From Euglena gracilis (lineage: Eukaryota; Euglenida; Euglenophyceae; Euglenales), in contig CP154956.1 in assembly GCA_039621445.1 (NCBI GenBank), forward strand, positions 60,893,178-60,957,177: 64,000 nucleotides of DNA, written 5' to 3'. The translations under genes and the position numbers were made by a program. Each line of letters starts with the position of its first letter. The first letter of the stretch is position 1. This document shows, one piece after another, positions 42,111 to 53,192 of this stretch. The notes beneath the pieces are model-generated. The model did no database searches, was not told the DNA's origin, and was given only the letters and a program-made list of their open reading frames with translations.

Positions 42111-42599
42111 CCAATATTCCGCCCGGGCCAAATTTTTGGCTCTATGGGGTTCTGGAAGTGCTTTGGATCAGGCTAAATTTTGCTGTCAGATGATCACAAC
42201 TGACGACCCGTTTCATTTTCTGCAACTTCAGAATTAGCATTCTGTACAATAGGACCAGATTCAGTTGCCATTGCTGATCATCTGATAAGTGAAGCTTTCA
42301 ATCGAGGGGTGATTTGGCAATTGTTGAAACAGACGGATACAATCCCGATCGTCTAAATTCAGGAATTTGGGGAAATCCAAATATTGTCAAAAATATCCGA
42401 AATAGAACAGAAGGTCATTCAAAAAAATAAAACAAAAAAGCTGGGTCGATTTCCAAGCCCTGAGGTCTGTTTTGGCCAGTTGATTTCCAAGAGGGCGCCC
42501 GTTAGGTCCAAATAGGAATTTACAACAAATTTTCACCATTTGATTCATACTTTTGGTGAAAATTCCGAATTTGGACCTATTTTTTGAATTGCAGCTGAC

Positions 42600-43450
42600 T
42601 GTCCCCACTCCACCCCTACCCTGGCCTGGTGGGGGTTGACCCCCCCCCCACCATGGAGAGAATCAACCGCCTCTCACCCACCACAGCCCGTGCAAAGGGA
42701 AGTTCCTTCGGGACAAAATTCCTTCGGTGCAGGAAAATTTTGACAACTGGAAATGTGGGAAGATCTGGTGAACCAGGATGTGGTGGGGGTCGACCCCACC
42801 CACGCATTGGTTTTGGGGTCGCGGATAACGTGGCCCACTTCGGGACCCCGGACCCTGTTCAGTTCACTTTGGAAGTGAACAAGACCCGCACTTGTTCACT
42901 TCTGGGGAAAATAAACCCGAAAAACGGAACGACAGGTGCACCAATCAAGGTACTTCTCCAAAAAAGCTTGATATGCTGTATGGCACCTGAGGTGAGATTT
43001 CACAAATTTAGATGTCAAATTTTGGAACACACGATCGCTGAAAATAAGCGCTGTGTGCATCAATCCTGTGGCCATCTGTCAAAAGCCGTAGCTTTCGATT
43101 GATGGGTAACATGGCATCAGACGTGTGAGAACTTCGGCCGATCGACTTGGCCGTGCGCCCAAAGGAGGTCAAATTGCTCAAAAATTTTCAAAAGTGACCC
43201 GGCGCCAAAGGCGCCCCCTTTTTCATGTTTTAAGTCAAATTTCCTTTGGATTCCAGAGTGGCCGGAGACTGCCTCCGGGGGGGGGGGGGTAGTGATTGAC
43301 TGGTTTCCCAAAAAAGTGACTGAGTGGTTTTTCGAAAAGTGGAGTGACCCCCCCCCCGGGTTGATAAAAATTGTATGACCTGAGCTGCCTAGAATGGGAA
43401 GCTTGAGACAACTTTGAAGCCCCCTCCAAATTTCAGAGTCAAAATTTTGG
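42600..43450. repeat. Foldback and partial element copies
   Basis: 42605-42815 has GGTGGGGGTTGACCCCCCC at one side and TGGTGGGGGTCGACCCCACC at the other. 42970-43150 is a partial copy of the 15644 element (ATATGCTGTATGGCACCTGA). 43250-43400 resembles the ACCAGTCAGTCACT repeats of 1.2-2.2 kb. Confidence 0.55.
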
Positions 43451-43770
43451 TTGTTGAAGAGTTAGGGTGAAGGTTTGGGTTTGCGCATTGGTGGTCGAGT
43501 CGCAAACAAGTGCCAGGGAAGTACACAAGGCATTTGACCTTCAGACAATCTCACGGCCCTTGGGAGAAGCACACGTATTAGGGGGTATCACCTCGGATTG
43601 CATAAACCGGGGGAAAAGTAAAACACCGCTGGATAGGGCGTTCCAAGGGCTTCGCTTCATTGTCGAGATATTTTGGGAAAATCATTTTTTTGACCAAAAA
43701 AAGCGGTGCTTGTCTGTTAGTCGATCCACGGCAGTGCATCAAGTCTGTTAGTCGATCCACACCTATTTTT

Positions 43771-44411
43771 TGCCTACTTTGGGTCACTGATGGACAGGAA
43801 AAGCACAAAACAGGGTCAGAAGATACGGCTGTTGTGTCGGCACAGGGTCTAGAGAGTTAGGGTTAGGTTTAGGGTTAGGGTCAGGGTCAGGGTTAGGGTT
43901 AGGGCTGGGGCTAGGTTAGGGCTTCGTGACCCTAACCCTAACCCTATCCTTAACCGTATTTTTGGCCTACTTTCGGTCACTGATGGACAGGGAAAGCACA
44001 AAAAAGGGTCAGAAGATACGGCTGGTGTTGGCACAGGGTCTAGAGAGTTAGGGTTAGGTTTAGGGTTAGGATTAGGGTTAGGGTTAGGGGTCCGTGTTAG
44101 GTTTAGGGCTAGGGCTAGGGCTAGGTTAGGGACGTGACCCTGACCCTAACCCTAACCCTGACCCTAACCCTAACCCTAACCCTATTTTTTGCCTACTTTG
44201 GGTCACTGATGGACAGGGAAATCACAAAACAGGGTCAGAAGATACAGCTTTTGTGTCGGCACAAAGTCTAGAGAGTTAGGGTTAGGTTTAGGGTTAGGAT
44301 TAGGGTTAGGGTTAGGGGTCAGTGTTAGGTTTAGGGTTAGGGCTAGGGCTAGGTTAGGGCTACGTGACCCTAACCCTAACCCTAATTCTAACCCTAACCC
44401 TAACCCTACTT
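43771..44411. repeat. Three units of head-to-head telomeric repeats
   Basis: Units of about 190-230 bp start at 43771, 43957 and 44184. Each has GGGTCACTGATGGACAGG, GGGTCAGAAGATACGGCT, TCTAGAGAGTTAGGG, then TTAGGG-type repeats that switch, through a short CTACGTGA-like joint, to CCCTAA repeats. A fourth partial unit without the CCCTAA side is at 45541-45655. Confidence 0.95.
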
Positions 44412-44414
44412 TAA

Positions 44415-45530
44415 ACCGGCGTTTGAGACGCCGGGTTCAGGACAGAACCGGCGTCCCCCCCCACGGGTTTTCCGGACGCCGGTTCTGTCCTAAAACCCGG
44501 CGTTAGGAACGCCGGTTCTGTCCAAAACCCGGCGTCCGGTTTGGGACTGTGTTTTGTGTAAAAAAGTGTGCCAATGTGACCCCAGAAACAAAAATCTCCT
44601 TGGATGAAAGGGGATAAAAGGCACAATTGCTGAGTGCAAAATATCATGGATGACTGACGGCAAGCGTTTTGCAGTTTCTGAGGTGGGGGGGGAGGATTGC
44701 TAGGCATACAGGTTGCTACAGCTGCACTGATTACAGGGCAAAACATATTGCCGGCAAGGAGACACATTACAGAAATTTTGGCTGGACCCCACTGGATTTT
44801 TTCAGACGTACGGTTGGGATTTTTGGGTGGACCCCCCCCCTGGGTTTTTTCAGACATACGGCAGGGAAATTTTGGCTGGACCCGCCCTGGGTTATTTCAA
44901 AAATTCGGTTTAATGTTGACTGCCCACCCCTGGGTTTTTTCTTAGAATTACGGTTAGGAAATGTTGGCTGGACCCCCCTGGGTTTTTTAGAAATACGGTT
45001 GTTAAATGCTGGCTGGAACCCCCCGTGCGTTTTTCAGAATTGCGGCTGGTAAATGTTGGCTGGAGCCCCTGGGTTGTTTCAGACATACGGAGGGGAAACT
45101 GTGGTTGGACCTCGCTGGGTTTATTATCACGGTTGGGAAATTTTGGCTGGACCTGCTGGGTTTTTTTCTGTCAGAAATACGGTTGGGGAATACGGCTGGA
45201 ACCCCCATGGCTTTTTTAGAGTTTAAGAGATTTTATGTTTGAATCCTCTGGTTTTTTTTTCAGAATTTGCTTTGGGACGTTTTGGCTGTTCCCCCATGGG
45301 ACTAAAGGGGAACGCTAGTGAACGTACTTCTAAGTGCTCCCTGGCCCGAAGGGGGTGAACGCCGGTTCTGTCCTGAACCCGGCGTCTCTAAAACGCCGCT
45401 TTAAACAAGGGGTGGCGGACGCCGGTTCTGTCCTGAACCCGGCGTCCCCGTACGCCGGTTCCGTCCTTCGGACGGAACCGGCGTCCGGGACGCCGGGTTC
45501 AGGACAGAACCGGTGTCCGCCACCCCTTTT
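44415..45530. mobile_element. Foldback element with GACGCCGGTTCTGTCC ends, copy A
   Basis: The left end (44415-44545) and right end (45358-45530) contain several inverted GGACGCCGGTTCTGTCC / GGACAGAACCGGCGTCC units and CGTCCGGAC-type cores. Copy B (50868-51775) has the same ends swapped in orientation and a different interior. Confidence 0.75.
44760..45295. repeat. ~50-bp minisatellite inside the foldback element
   Basis: About ten diverged units of TTTCAGAAATACGGTTGGG, AAATTTTGGCTGGACCCC and CCTGGGTTTTTT. Open frames (Phe/Trp/Gly-rich) follow from the period and are not called as genes. Confidence 0.85.
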
Positions 45531-45829
45531 TTGTAGTATAGTCTACATTGGGTCACTGATGGACAGGGAAAGCACAAAAAAGGGTCAGAAGATACGGCTG
45601 GTGTTGGCACAGTGTCCAGAGAGTAACGGTTAGGGTCAGGGTTTAGGGTGTTTTGCCGTGGATCGACTAACAGACAAGTACCAAAAAAGCACCCAAAAAA
45701 CACCCCAAAATGGCCCCCCGCCCCCGTGGAAACAGTCTCCTTAGGGGGTGTATGAGTTGCGGGGGGACCGCGGGGGGGGGGGTCGCAGGGGGAACGTGTC
45801 AGTTTGACGGGTCACGCGTCACCAGTGTG

Positions 45830-46170
45830 ACCTCCCTTAATGGAAAACGAGTCATTGCCACAGATGCCCTAATGGAAATCGTGTCATTGCCACAAATGCC
45901 CTCATGGAAAACGTGTTCATGACCATGAATTTCAGGGCAGGCATTTGGCGGGCTGAACATGGTTTTAAAGAAAAATCCATTTTTTTCAAAAAAAGACGTT
46001 TTTTTTTCTTCAAAAAAGCTCGTTTTTTATATATAAAAAAAACACGTTTTTTGCCAGCTTTGCAAAATTTGGAATGTACGATCGGTGAAAAAAAGCGCTG
46101 TGTGCATTGTGGCTGAATTCTGTGGCCATCTGTCGAAAGCCCTTGAGAAGAGCTTTCGATCGAGGGGCAA
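45830..46170. repeat. GCATCTGTGG array and partial element remnants
   Basis: 45840-45955 has the CACAGATGCCCTAATGGAAA array ending in CATTTGGCGGGCTGAAC. 46060-46170 is a piece of the 15644 element (CTGTGTGCATTGTGGCTGAA, GAGCTTTCGATCGAGGGGC). Confidence 0.75.
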
Positions 46171-46174
46171 CAAT

Positions 46175-47530
46175 GAAGCAAATATGTAAAAACTTCAATC
46201 GGTCGATTTTTTGGGGGGGGGGGCTCAAAAAAAAAACACATGGGGGGCAGGGTTGACGTTTTTTTTTATAAAAAAACGCAAAAAAACATGTTTTTTTGAA
46301 AAAGCAAAAATTGACCTTTTTCCTTGCGAAATGGCCATTTTTTGAGGAAAGTTTTTCGGGGGTGGTTCGGGTCACGGGCGGGTGGGGGGGGAGGTCACGG
46401 GGGAACACCACATTTTCGATGGCCAAATTAGGAATCACCGAAAACAAATTTTTGGGGAAAAAATCCTTTTTAGGCTCCAAATTAGGAATCCCCCAACCTA
46501 AAATTAGTATTTTGACACCAAATTAGGCATCACCATTCCAAATTTTGCAAAATTTATGCCTCAGAATTTGGAATCTACCTGAATATTTTGTCGAATTCGG
46601 CATCACAGGCCAATTTTTTTTCAAAAAAAAATTGGCCGAAAAGGGTCTTAGGTCTGGTGGGGGGGGAGGTCACGGGGGGAATACCCCCTCTTTTTATGTG
46701 TGAAAAAAATTCCAAATCTGTGTTTTCTGGTGCAAAAAATCATGCCTTCAACCCAAAAAAAAAAAACAAAAATGAATGCTGCAGAAATAAAAAATGAACT
46801 TTTTTCCAAAAAAAGCATTGCAAAAATTTTTTTCCCCAAACCCTTTATGACGTTTTTTTGTTTTTTTTAAAAAACATATTTTTTTTAAAAAAAACATGTT
46901 TTTTTGTTTCAAAAAAAACAAGCTGTCAACCTTGATGGGGGGGGGTGAGGACTGTGTTGGGCGGTCGGCCCGACTTAGTCGACTGTGCCCAAATGGAGGG
47001 TGGTCGGACCGACTAGTCGGCCCGACCGCCCAATCGACTTGCGCCCATACCTTGACAGGGGCCATATCTCTGGCCATACTACGAGTTGGGACCCAAACCA
47101 GGGGGTCAATCATGAGGTTTGGGGGGAGGGGGTTGACCGTTTTTTGAGGTTCCCGGGGCCTGGTTTTGCGATTTTGGGCCAGTTTTGGGTATTTGGGGGA
47201 CTCCTGTTTTTTGAGCGAAAAATTTTTTTTTCAAAATTTTGGGTCCTGATCTGCCTCCCGATACAACGTCACATGGACCTATTTTAAGAACTTTTGGGTC
47301 CAAAAATAGATCCAATTTGGAAATTATCACACATTTTTGGCAATTGATTCCTAATTTGCGGGCCAATGAGGTGCCATTTTTTGGCCCCGAGCGAGAAATT
47401 GGTGATGTACTTTTTGGTGGTCGCAAGCGACTAGTCGCTAGGATCGGTAGCGACCAGTCGCCAGCGACCATTGGTGGTCGGAGCGACTAGTCGCTCCGAC
47501 CACCATCCACCCCCCCCCCCTAAGTCCACC
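46175..47530. other. A/T runs and hairpins, no gene
   Basis: 46230-46930 is dominated by T/A runs and AAATTAGGAATCACC units. 46950-47045 and 47415-47515 are hairpins with GACTAGTCGG or GCGACTAGTCGC cores. No exon found. Confidence 0.55.
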
Positions 47531-47640
47531 AGGGTATGACGTTAGAGCTGAGCTCTTTGGGAGACCACCCCGGCCCGGCCCGGCCTGGCCGGCGGCTCGG
47601 CCGGCTGCCCAGCCCGGGCTGGGGCCGGAGGGTTGAAAAA
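47531..47640. repeat. GCCCGGCCCGGCCTGGCC repeat
   Basis: TGACGTTAGAGCTGAGCTCT, TTGGGAGACCACCCCGGCC and a GC-rich palindromic core. A second copy at 53065-53190 immediately precedes the TA-flanked element at 53193. Confidence 0.85.
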
Positions 47641-47829
47641 CACTCAGTTTCTTCAAAAACAATCAAAAAAATCGCTGTCATGAAAATTCGGCGAGAGGTT
47701 GAGAGGCCGGGTGGTCCTCTACCCTAGATTAGGTAGGTCTAGACTAGACTAGACTAGACTAGGTAGGTCCAGGTACAACACAAGAAACGGCCAGAGGTTG
47801 CCTTTGAGCAATACGACAGGGAATGTTAG

Positions 47830-48511
47830 ACATCACGGAAGACGACACGCTTCACACAAAAAAGAGCCATACTTTGGTGGCCGCCGCAAATCTTGGCAAT
47901 GAAAATGGCATGCCAAACCGCAGGCGTCACACACCACTTTCCTCAGCGGCAACACCACAAAAACCACATTTGTCCTGTTTTATAGGCAGCCGGGACACAG
48001 CACGAGGCAGAGGGGGTTGGTCGGGGGGGGGATTGGCGCTCTGCAAAAGGCAACACAACTCCCTTGGTCGTGGTTTTGCGGACTGCCCGAGCGACGGCAT
48101 TAACGTATATATGAAAAGAGGTTGCCAAACGATCCCCTGAAACGAACACACTTCCCGACTGCTGCGCACGTTGAGCCACACCTTGTTCAATGACGCTTGC
48201 CTCATCGAACAACAGGCTGGGTTCCAGCACCCACCGTCCAGGCAACAAAAAAATCATCCAGCTCAGGATAAGATGCTCGCCGATGTTGACTGTTTGGCGA
48301 ATTTCAAACAGTTGGCAACAGCAGCAAGCTCTGCACCTACGGAGCCAGACTTTTTCTTCTTGTTGCCCTGTGCCAGCAAGGTGCCATGAAGGGGGTCAAC
48401 CTTCGGCTTCTTGGCATCTTGCTGGTATACCGCGAGAGCAGCCAGGAACAGGTCCGTCCTAGGGGGAGGTGGCAAAAGACTACTCACAAAGTTTGCCGTG
48501 CGTTTAGCCAT
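47830..48511 (-). pseudogene. Recombinase-like plus PHD-finger ORF, copy 3
   Basis: Starts MAKRTANFVSSLLPPPPRTD at 48511, then FLAALAVYQQDAKKPKVDPL and LAAVANCLKFAKQ. After a frame break come LLFDEASVIEQGVAQRAQQS, VSGDRLATSFHIYVNAVARA and VRKTTTKGVVLPFAE. The last part is missing from copies 1 and 2 and matches FRGYLNAVARIHAS at 13.6 kb, so it helps define the ancestral protein. Then comes a more complete PHD finger, KCGFCGVA...VCDACGLACHFHC...LC. Several shifts make it dead. It shows the order helical core, VNAVAR helix, PHD finger in one protein. Confidence 0.6.
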
Positions 48512-48544
48512 AGTGGGAGGGCTGTGAAAAAAAGGGGGGAAAGG

Positions 48545-48855
48545 GGGGTGGTAACACGTTTTCCATTAGGGCATCTGTGGCAATGACACGTTTTCCATTA
48601 GGGCATCTGTGGCGATGACACGTTTTCCATTAGGGCATCTGTGGCAATGACACGTTTTCCATTAGGGCATCTTTTTTTCGGTCCAAATTTCACATTTTCG
48701 TGTTTTTGACCCCTGGCGTGAATCATGACCACGAATTTCAGGGCAGGCATTTGGCGGGCTCTGAACACGTTTTTAAACAAATTGTGGCTGAACCCAGATT
48801 TCAGCCTGAAAACGTGTTCAGCAGGGGGGCCCCCGAAATATGGTCAAAAAAGTGG
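48545..48855. repeat. GGGCATCTGTGGCAATGACA array and hairpin end
   Basis: Five 28-bp units followed by CACGAATTTCAGGGCAGGCA and AAACAAATTGTGGCTGA...CCTGAAAACGTGTTCAG, the same right flank as 34240-34430 and 21290-21345. Confidence 0.85.
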
Positions 48856-48864
48856 TTTTTGGCC

Positions 48865-49075
48865 CATTACCCCCCCCTTTATTTGCCCCCCCCCCCTAAT
48901 TGAGCATTTGGGTCCGGGGAAATTTTTTTTTCATGCGCCGAAGGCGCCGAATTTTTTTTTCAGCCTATTTCTAAAGGAATTTTTGACCCCCCCCTTATTT
49001 GACCCCCCCCCCCCTTATTTGAGCATTTGGGGGGTCCTTTGGCCCGTGGGTGTGCTCAAATAAAGGGGGGGGGTA
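48865..49075. repeat. CCCCCCTTATTTGA repeat block, copy 2
   Basis: Second copy of 20666-20880, including CATGCGCCGAAGGCGCCGAA and GGGTGTGCTCAAATAAAGGG. Confidence 0.85.
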
Positions 49076-50097
49076 ACGGGCGCCTGAATGGAAATCCACT
49101 GACATAAACGGGCGCCTGAATGGAAATCGACTGACATAAACGGATTCCGATGTCTTGGAAATCGACCAACCTTTTGTTTCCTTTTTTGAATGCCTTTTTG
49201 TTCCGTTTTGGGACACTGTCAGTTTCAGCCTGAAACCCGTTAATGTCGACCAACCTTTTGTTTCTTTTTTTTTTCGGAATGCTTTTTTCTTCCATTTTGA
49301 AAGAAACAATCTCTATATCAAGAACTGCGTCTTAAACGCAGACTCTGACCTGAGTCTGCGTTTCGAAACGCAGATTCAGACTCAGGCCGAATAACAGACT
49401 CAGCATTTCGAAACACAGACTCAGGTCAGAGTCTGCGTTTTTTTAGAAACACAGATTTTGACCAAAGCCATGTTGCTATGAACACAGCCTTGGCCGAAAT
49501 ACGATGATGTCAATAGAATTGGCGTCGAGCCCAGAAAATAGGTTTAACATTGCCAAATCACTCCTCACCCGAAAGCTGTTCTTTCAGATGACCAGTGATG
49601 ACAACTGGTTCAGGACAAACTTGCCGAATGATTTTTCTGAAGTTCCAGAAAATGAAAATATTAAGTACCATCCTTCCGTCTGTTCCATCCAAAGTTCAGC
49701 CAGCTGTGATCACCTGACCACAAAATTTGGTTTTTGTCTGAGCCATAACGCCTCCACAACCCCATAGGACCAAAATGTCGGAAAAAAAGGGAAATCCAAA
49801 ATGTCCAAAAATCACTAAAAACTGACTAGCAACAGATTTCAATGGAATGGAAATCGACTGACATAAACAGGCGCCGGAATGGAAATCGACCGACATAAAC
49901 GGGCGCCTGAATGGAAATCGACTAACATAAACGGGCGCCTGAATGGAAATCGACCGACATAAACGGGCGCCTAAATGGAAATCGACCGACATAAACGGGC
50001 GCCTGAATGGAAATCGACCGACATAAACAATTTCAGCCTGAAATCCGTTAATGTCAGTAGAATTTCAAGACAGGCGTCGGGCCCAGAAAATAGGTTT
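49076..50097. mobile_element. AAACCTATTTTCTGGGCC element, inverted copy 2 (left end lost)
   Basis: Reverse orientation relative to 31178-32304. The right end CTGGGC-family terminus (CAAGACAGGCGTCGGGCCC, AAAATAGGTTT then TA) is intact at 50097. The left terminus is missing and replaced by the G-run block ending 49075. Six GGAAATCGACCGACATAAAC units lie at 49840-50035. Internal hairpin 49320-49480. Confidence 0.8.
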
Positions 50098-50099
50098 TA

Positions 50100-50465
50100 G
50101 GCACCATAAAGCATGTCAATTGAAAGCTCTCTCTAAGACCTTTCGAATGATGCCCCACAGAACTCAGCCACACTGCACAGGGCATCGCCGATCGCATGTT
50201 CCGACCCTTTTCGCAAATTCCAAATTCCACTGTTCCCCTGCCATGTTGCCCATGGATTGAAAGCTCTTATCAAGGGCAATCAGCAAATGGCCTCAGATTT
50301 CAGCCACACTGCATGGTGTTCTTATTTTCTAATTTCCCCCCAAAAATGCCAAAGGGATTTATTGCACAAAATTACTCCAATTTCAGGTCAAATACCACCC
50401 AAAACTGCTCACATATGTCTTAGGAAACCATTTTGGACACTTTTTGGCGCTTTTCATTTTGGCGG
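50100..50465. repeat. Partial copy of the 15644/27472 foldback element
   Basis: GATCGCATGTTCCGACCC, TTTTCGCAAATTCCAAATTC and GGCCTCAGATTTCAGCCACA match the element interior in the orientation of copy B. Termini absent. Confidence 0.75.
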
Positions 50466-50469
50466 ACTG

Positions 50470-50865
50470 AGTTCATCAGGGTGAGTGTTTTGGCCATCCT
50501 TGCCTTGCACACACAAGGGGATTTTGTTATTTTGCGCGTTTTGGCCATCTTTTACCTATGCTCACACAAGGGGATTTTGTTATTTTGCGCCTTTCGACCA
50601 TTGTTGCCTTGCACACACAAGGGGATTTTGTTATTTTGGCCGGGGGGGTCCGGGGGGGGGGAGCCCTCCCTGTGCACACAGTGCACTCAGTGCACACAGG
50701 GGGGGGGGGGGCGGGAGCCCTCCCTGGGAGGAGGCCGTAGGCCGACTAAGTTCGCGTTTTGGCAATTAGCGTGCGCGCTTCAGCTGTCGTACCTTTGCAC
50801 ACACAAGGGGATTTTGTTATTTTGCGCGTTTCGACCATCCTTTACTGCATACACTACTACAAAAA
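50470..50865. repeat. TTGCACACACAAGGGGATTTTG repeats
   Basis: Five units of GCACACACAAGGGGATTTTG, TTATTTTGCGCG separated by 50-70 bases. The same units lie at 51815-51850 and, inverted, at 52025-52315. Confidence 0.85.
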
Positions 50866-50867
50866 GG

Positions 50868-51775
50868 GGTGGCGGACGCCGGTTCTGTCCAAAGCCCGGC
50901 GTCCGGAACGCCGGGCTTTGGACAGAACCGGCGTCCGCCACCCCTTGTTTAGAGCGGCGTTTTAGAGACGCCGGGTTCAGGACAGAACCGGCGTCCCCTC
51001 GGTCAAAGGACACTCCCAGGACCAATCTCCGACCACTGATCTGCAATGTCACGCCATTTTGCATTTCACCAAATTCCGGCGATCGCGAGGGTATTTCTGG
51101 CTGTGTCAATCGTCCAAGTACAAAGCCACCCCTCAATCGAAAGCTCTTTTCATCAGACGACCGTCGGATCGGCCAGAATCTGAGTCGAAACTTGTGGTAA
51201 TTTTCAGTCATTTTTGGTTCAAGATGCTGAATAAACCTTACAGAAACGTTTTTTCTCTTCGAATCGACCACCTGAGGGGTCCTAAGGGGCACCGGAGTTG
51301 TGAAATAAGGATTTCCCAGTGACAGAAAATAAGAGCTCCAGGCGGCGTGGCTGAAGTTGGTGGTGATCGCCAGCGAGCGTATCTCGGGCTGCGTGCAACG
51401 TTAGGGTCCCAATTTACCCCTCGATCGAAAGCTCTTTTCAACAGACGACCAGCGGTGCTCATCAGATCTTTCCACGTTGCACGGTACTCTATTCCCAAAT
51501 CTGGCCCAATTTTCACCAAATTTGGATATCCACCCCACTGGTCCCCATATGGCAAAATTCATTGTCCTAGATGGTTGAAACAGTCATACCAGCACCTTAG
51601 GGCCACTTTTGGGCACTTTTGGTGACATTTTTAGGAATGAAAACCGGACGCCGGGCTTTGGACAAAACCGGCGTTCCTAACGCCGGGCTTTAGGACAGAA
51701 CCGGCGTCCGGAAAACCCGTGGGGGGGGGGGGACGCCGGTTCTGTCCTGAACCCGGCGTCTCAAACGCCGGTTTA
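50868..51775. mobile_element. Foldback element with GACGCCGGTTCTGTCC ends, copy B
   Basis: Ends at 50868-51000 and 51646-51775 match copy A (44415-45530) in swapped orientation. The interior contains two diverged copies of a ~330-bp unit (CCCTCAATCGAAAGCTCTTT, CAGACGACC at 51128 and 51417). No gene. Confidence 0.7.
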
Positions 51776-51779
51776 AGGG

Positions 51780-53060
51780 TATTTTGTTTTTTTGCGTGCC
51801 TTGGCCATCCTTGCCTTGCACACACAAGGGGATTTTGTAATTTTGGCCGGGGGGGGGTCCGGGGGGCCGACTAAGTTCGCATTTCGGTAACAGTATTAAC
51901 AGTAACAGTGATAACAGTATTTTGATTTCCCGCAACTCCCTGCCTGGCCCGAGTTACGGCCATTTTTCAGCCAATTTTGGCCATTTTTGTATAGTTTTTG
52001 GCCCTGTTTTGACTTAGCCATTTTTGGCACGCAAAATAACAAAATCCCCTTGTGTGTGCAAAGGTAACGACAGCCGAAGCGCGCACGCTAATTGCCGAAA
52101 TCCGAACTTAGTCGGCCTACGGCCCCCCCCCAGGGGGGGGGGGCTCCGCCCCCCCCCCCGGACCCCCCCGGCCAAAATAGCAAAATCCCCTTGTGTGTGC
52201 AAGGCAAGGATGGCCAAAGCACGCAAAAAAACGAAATCCCCTTGTGTGTGCAAAGGTAAAGGATGGTCAAAACGCGCAAAATAACAAAATCCCCTTGTGT
52301 GTGCAAAGGTAACGACAGCCGAAGCGCGCACGCTATTTGCCGGCCATTCCAAGGGCTTCATTTTGGGTCTCCGGATATTTCCTTTGACTCCCCACCATTT
52401 TTTAGAAAGTTTTTGCCCTATTTTCCTTCCTCAGGGGGGAGTTAAAGAATTTTTGAAGGGGGGGTAAGGACTGTGTTGGGCGGTCGGCTCGACTAGTCGG
52501 GCCGACCGCCCAATCGACTTGCGCCCATACCTTGAGATGAGCCCAGAGATATGGCCAATTTACGGTTTCGGGCCCCGAACAGGCCCGAAATGGCCAAAAC
52601 TGGCAAAACTGGCCCAAAACTACAAAACAGCCGTATCTCAGCCTAGGCGAGAAGTTGGCCCAAACCGCGCATACCGATCGATCGGGCGTCCCAAAGTTGA
52701 GGAATGACGTCCTCTTTACTTTTCCTCAACTCCGCAGCGTTTTTGAGATATTTTTAATTTTTCGATTTTTTGACCCCAAAATGACCCTGCAATTTCCCCG
52801 GAAAAAAAAGCGGTAGACAACTTTTTTTGCTCGGGCCATATCTCCGGACTGGCGTGGAGTTGTGGGTAACCCAAGGGCTCTGGAGAAACTAGGGATCCTC
52901 TCCTAACCTACAGGCTATTCATTTTGGGGACCAGGAAATCCAATCACATTGATAATCCTCGGGTGTCCCGGCCTACTCAGGGAGGGGGGGGCGGGGGGGT
53001 CGGACCCCCCCTCTGGCCGGGGTGGTAAGCTTCGCTCTTACTCTAAAGAAATAAGAGCTC
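51780..53060. other. Repeats, no gene
   Basis: 51815-52345 holds CACACAAGGGGATTTTG units in both orientations around a G/C-run block. 52350-52930 belongs to the CCATATCTC / GGCTTCATTTTGGGTCTCCGG repeat class. 52465-52530 is a GACTAGTCGG hairpin. Confidence 0.55.
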
Positions 53061-53192
53061 AGCGACCGGGTGTGACGTAGGGCTGAGCTCTTTGGGAGAC
53101 CACCCCGGCCCGGCCCGGCCAGCGGCCCGGCCCGGCCTGGCCCGGCCGGCGGCTCAGCCGGCTGCCCAGCCCGGGCCGGGGCCGGGCTGTTA

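Noticed and set aside
44760-45242. Phe/Trp-rich open frames
   Set aside because: They follow the 50-bp minisatellite period.
49056-50000. Frames with repeated Arg-Phe-Pro-Phe-Arg or Ser-Ile-Ser-Ile-Gln motifs (also at 31.9-32.2 and 54.0-54.2 kb)
   Set aside because: They are translations of the 32-bp subterminal repeats of a transposon.
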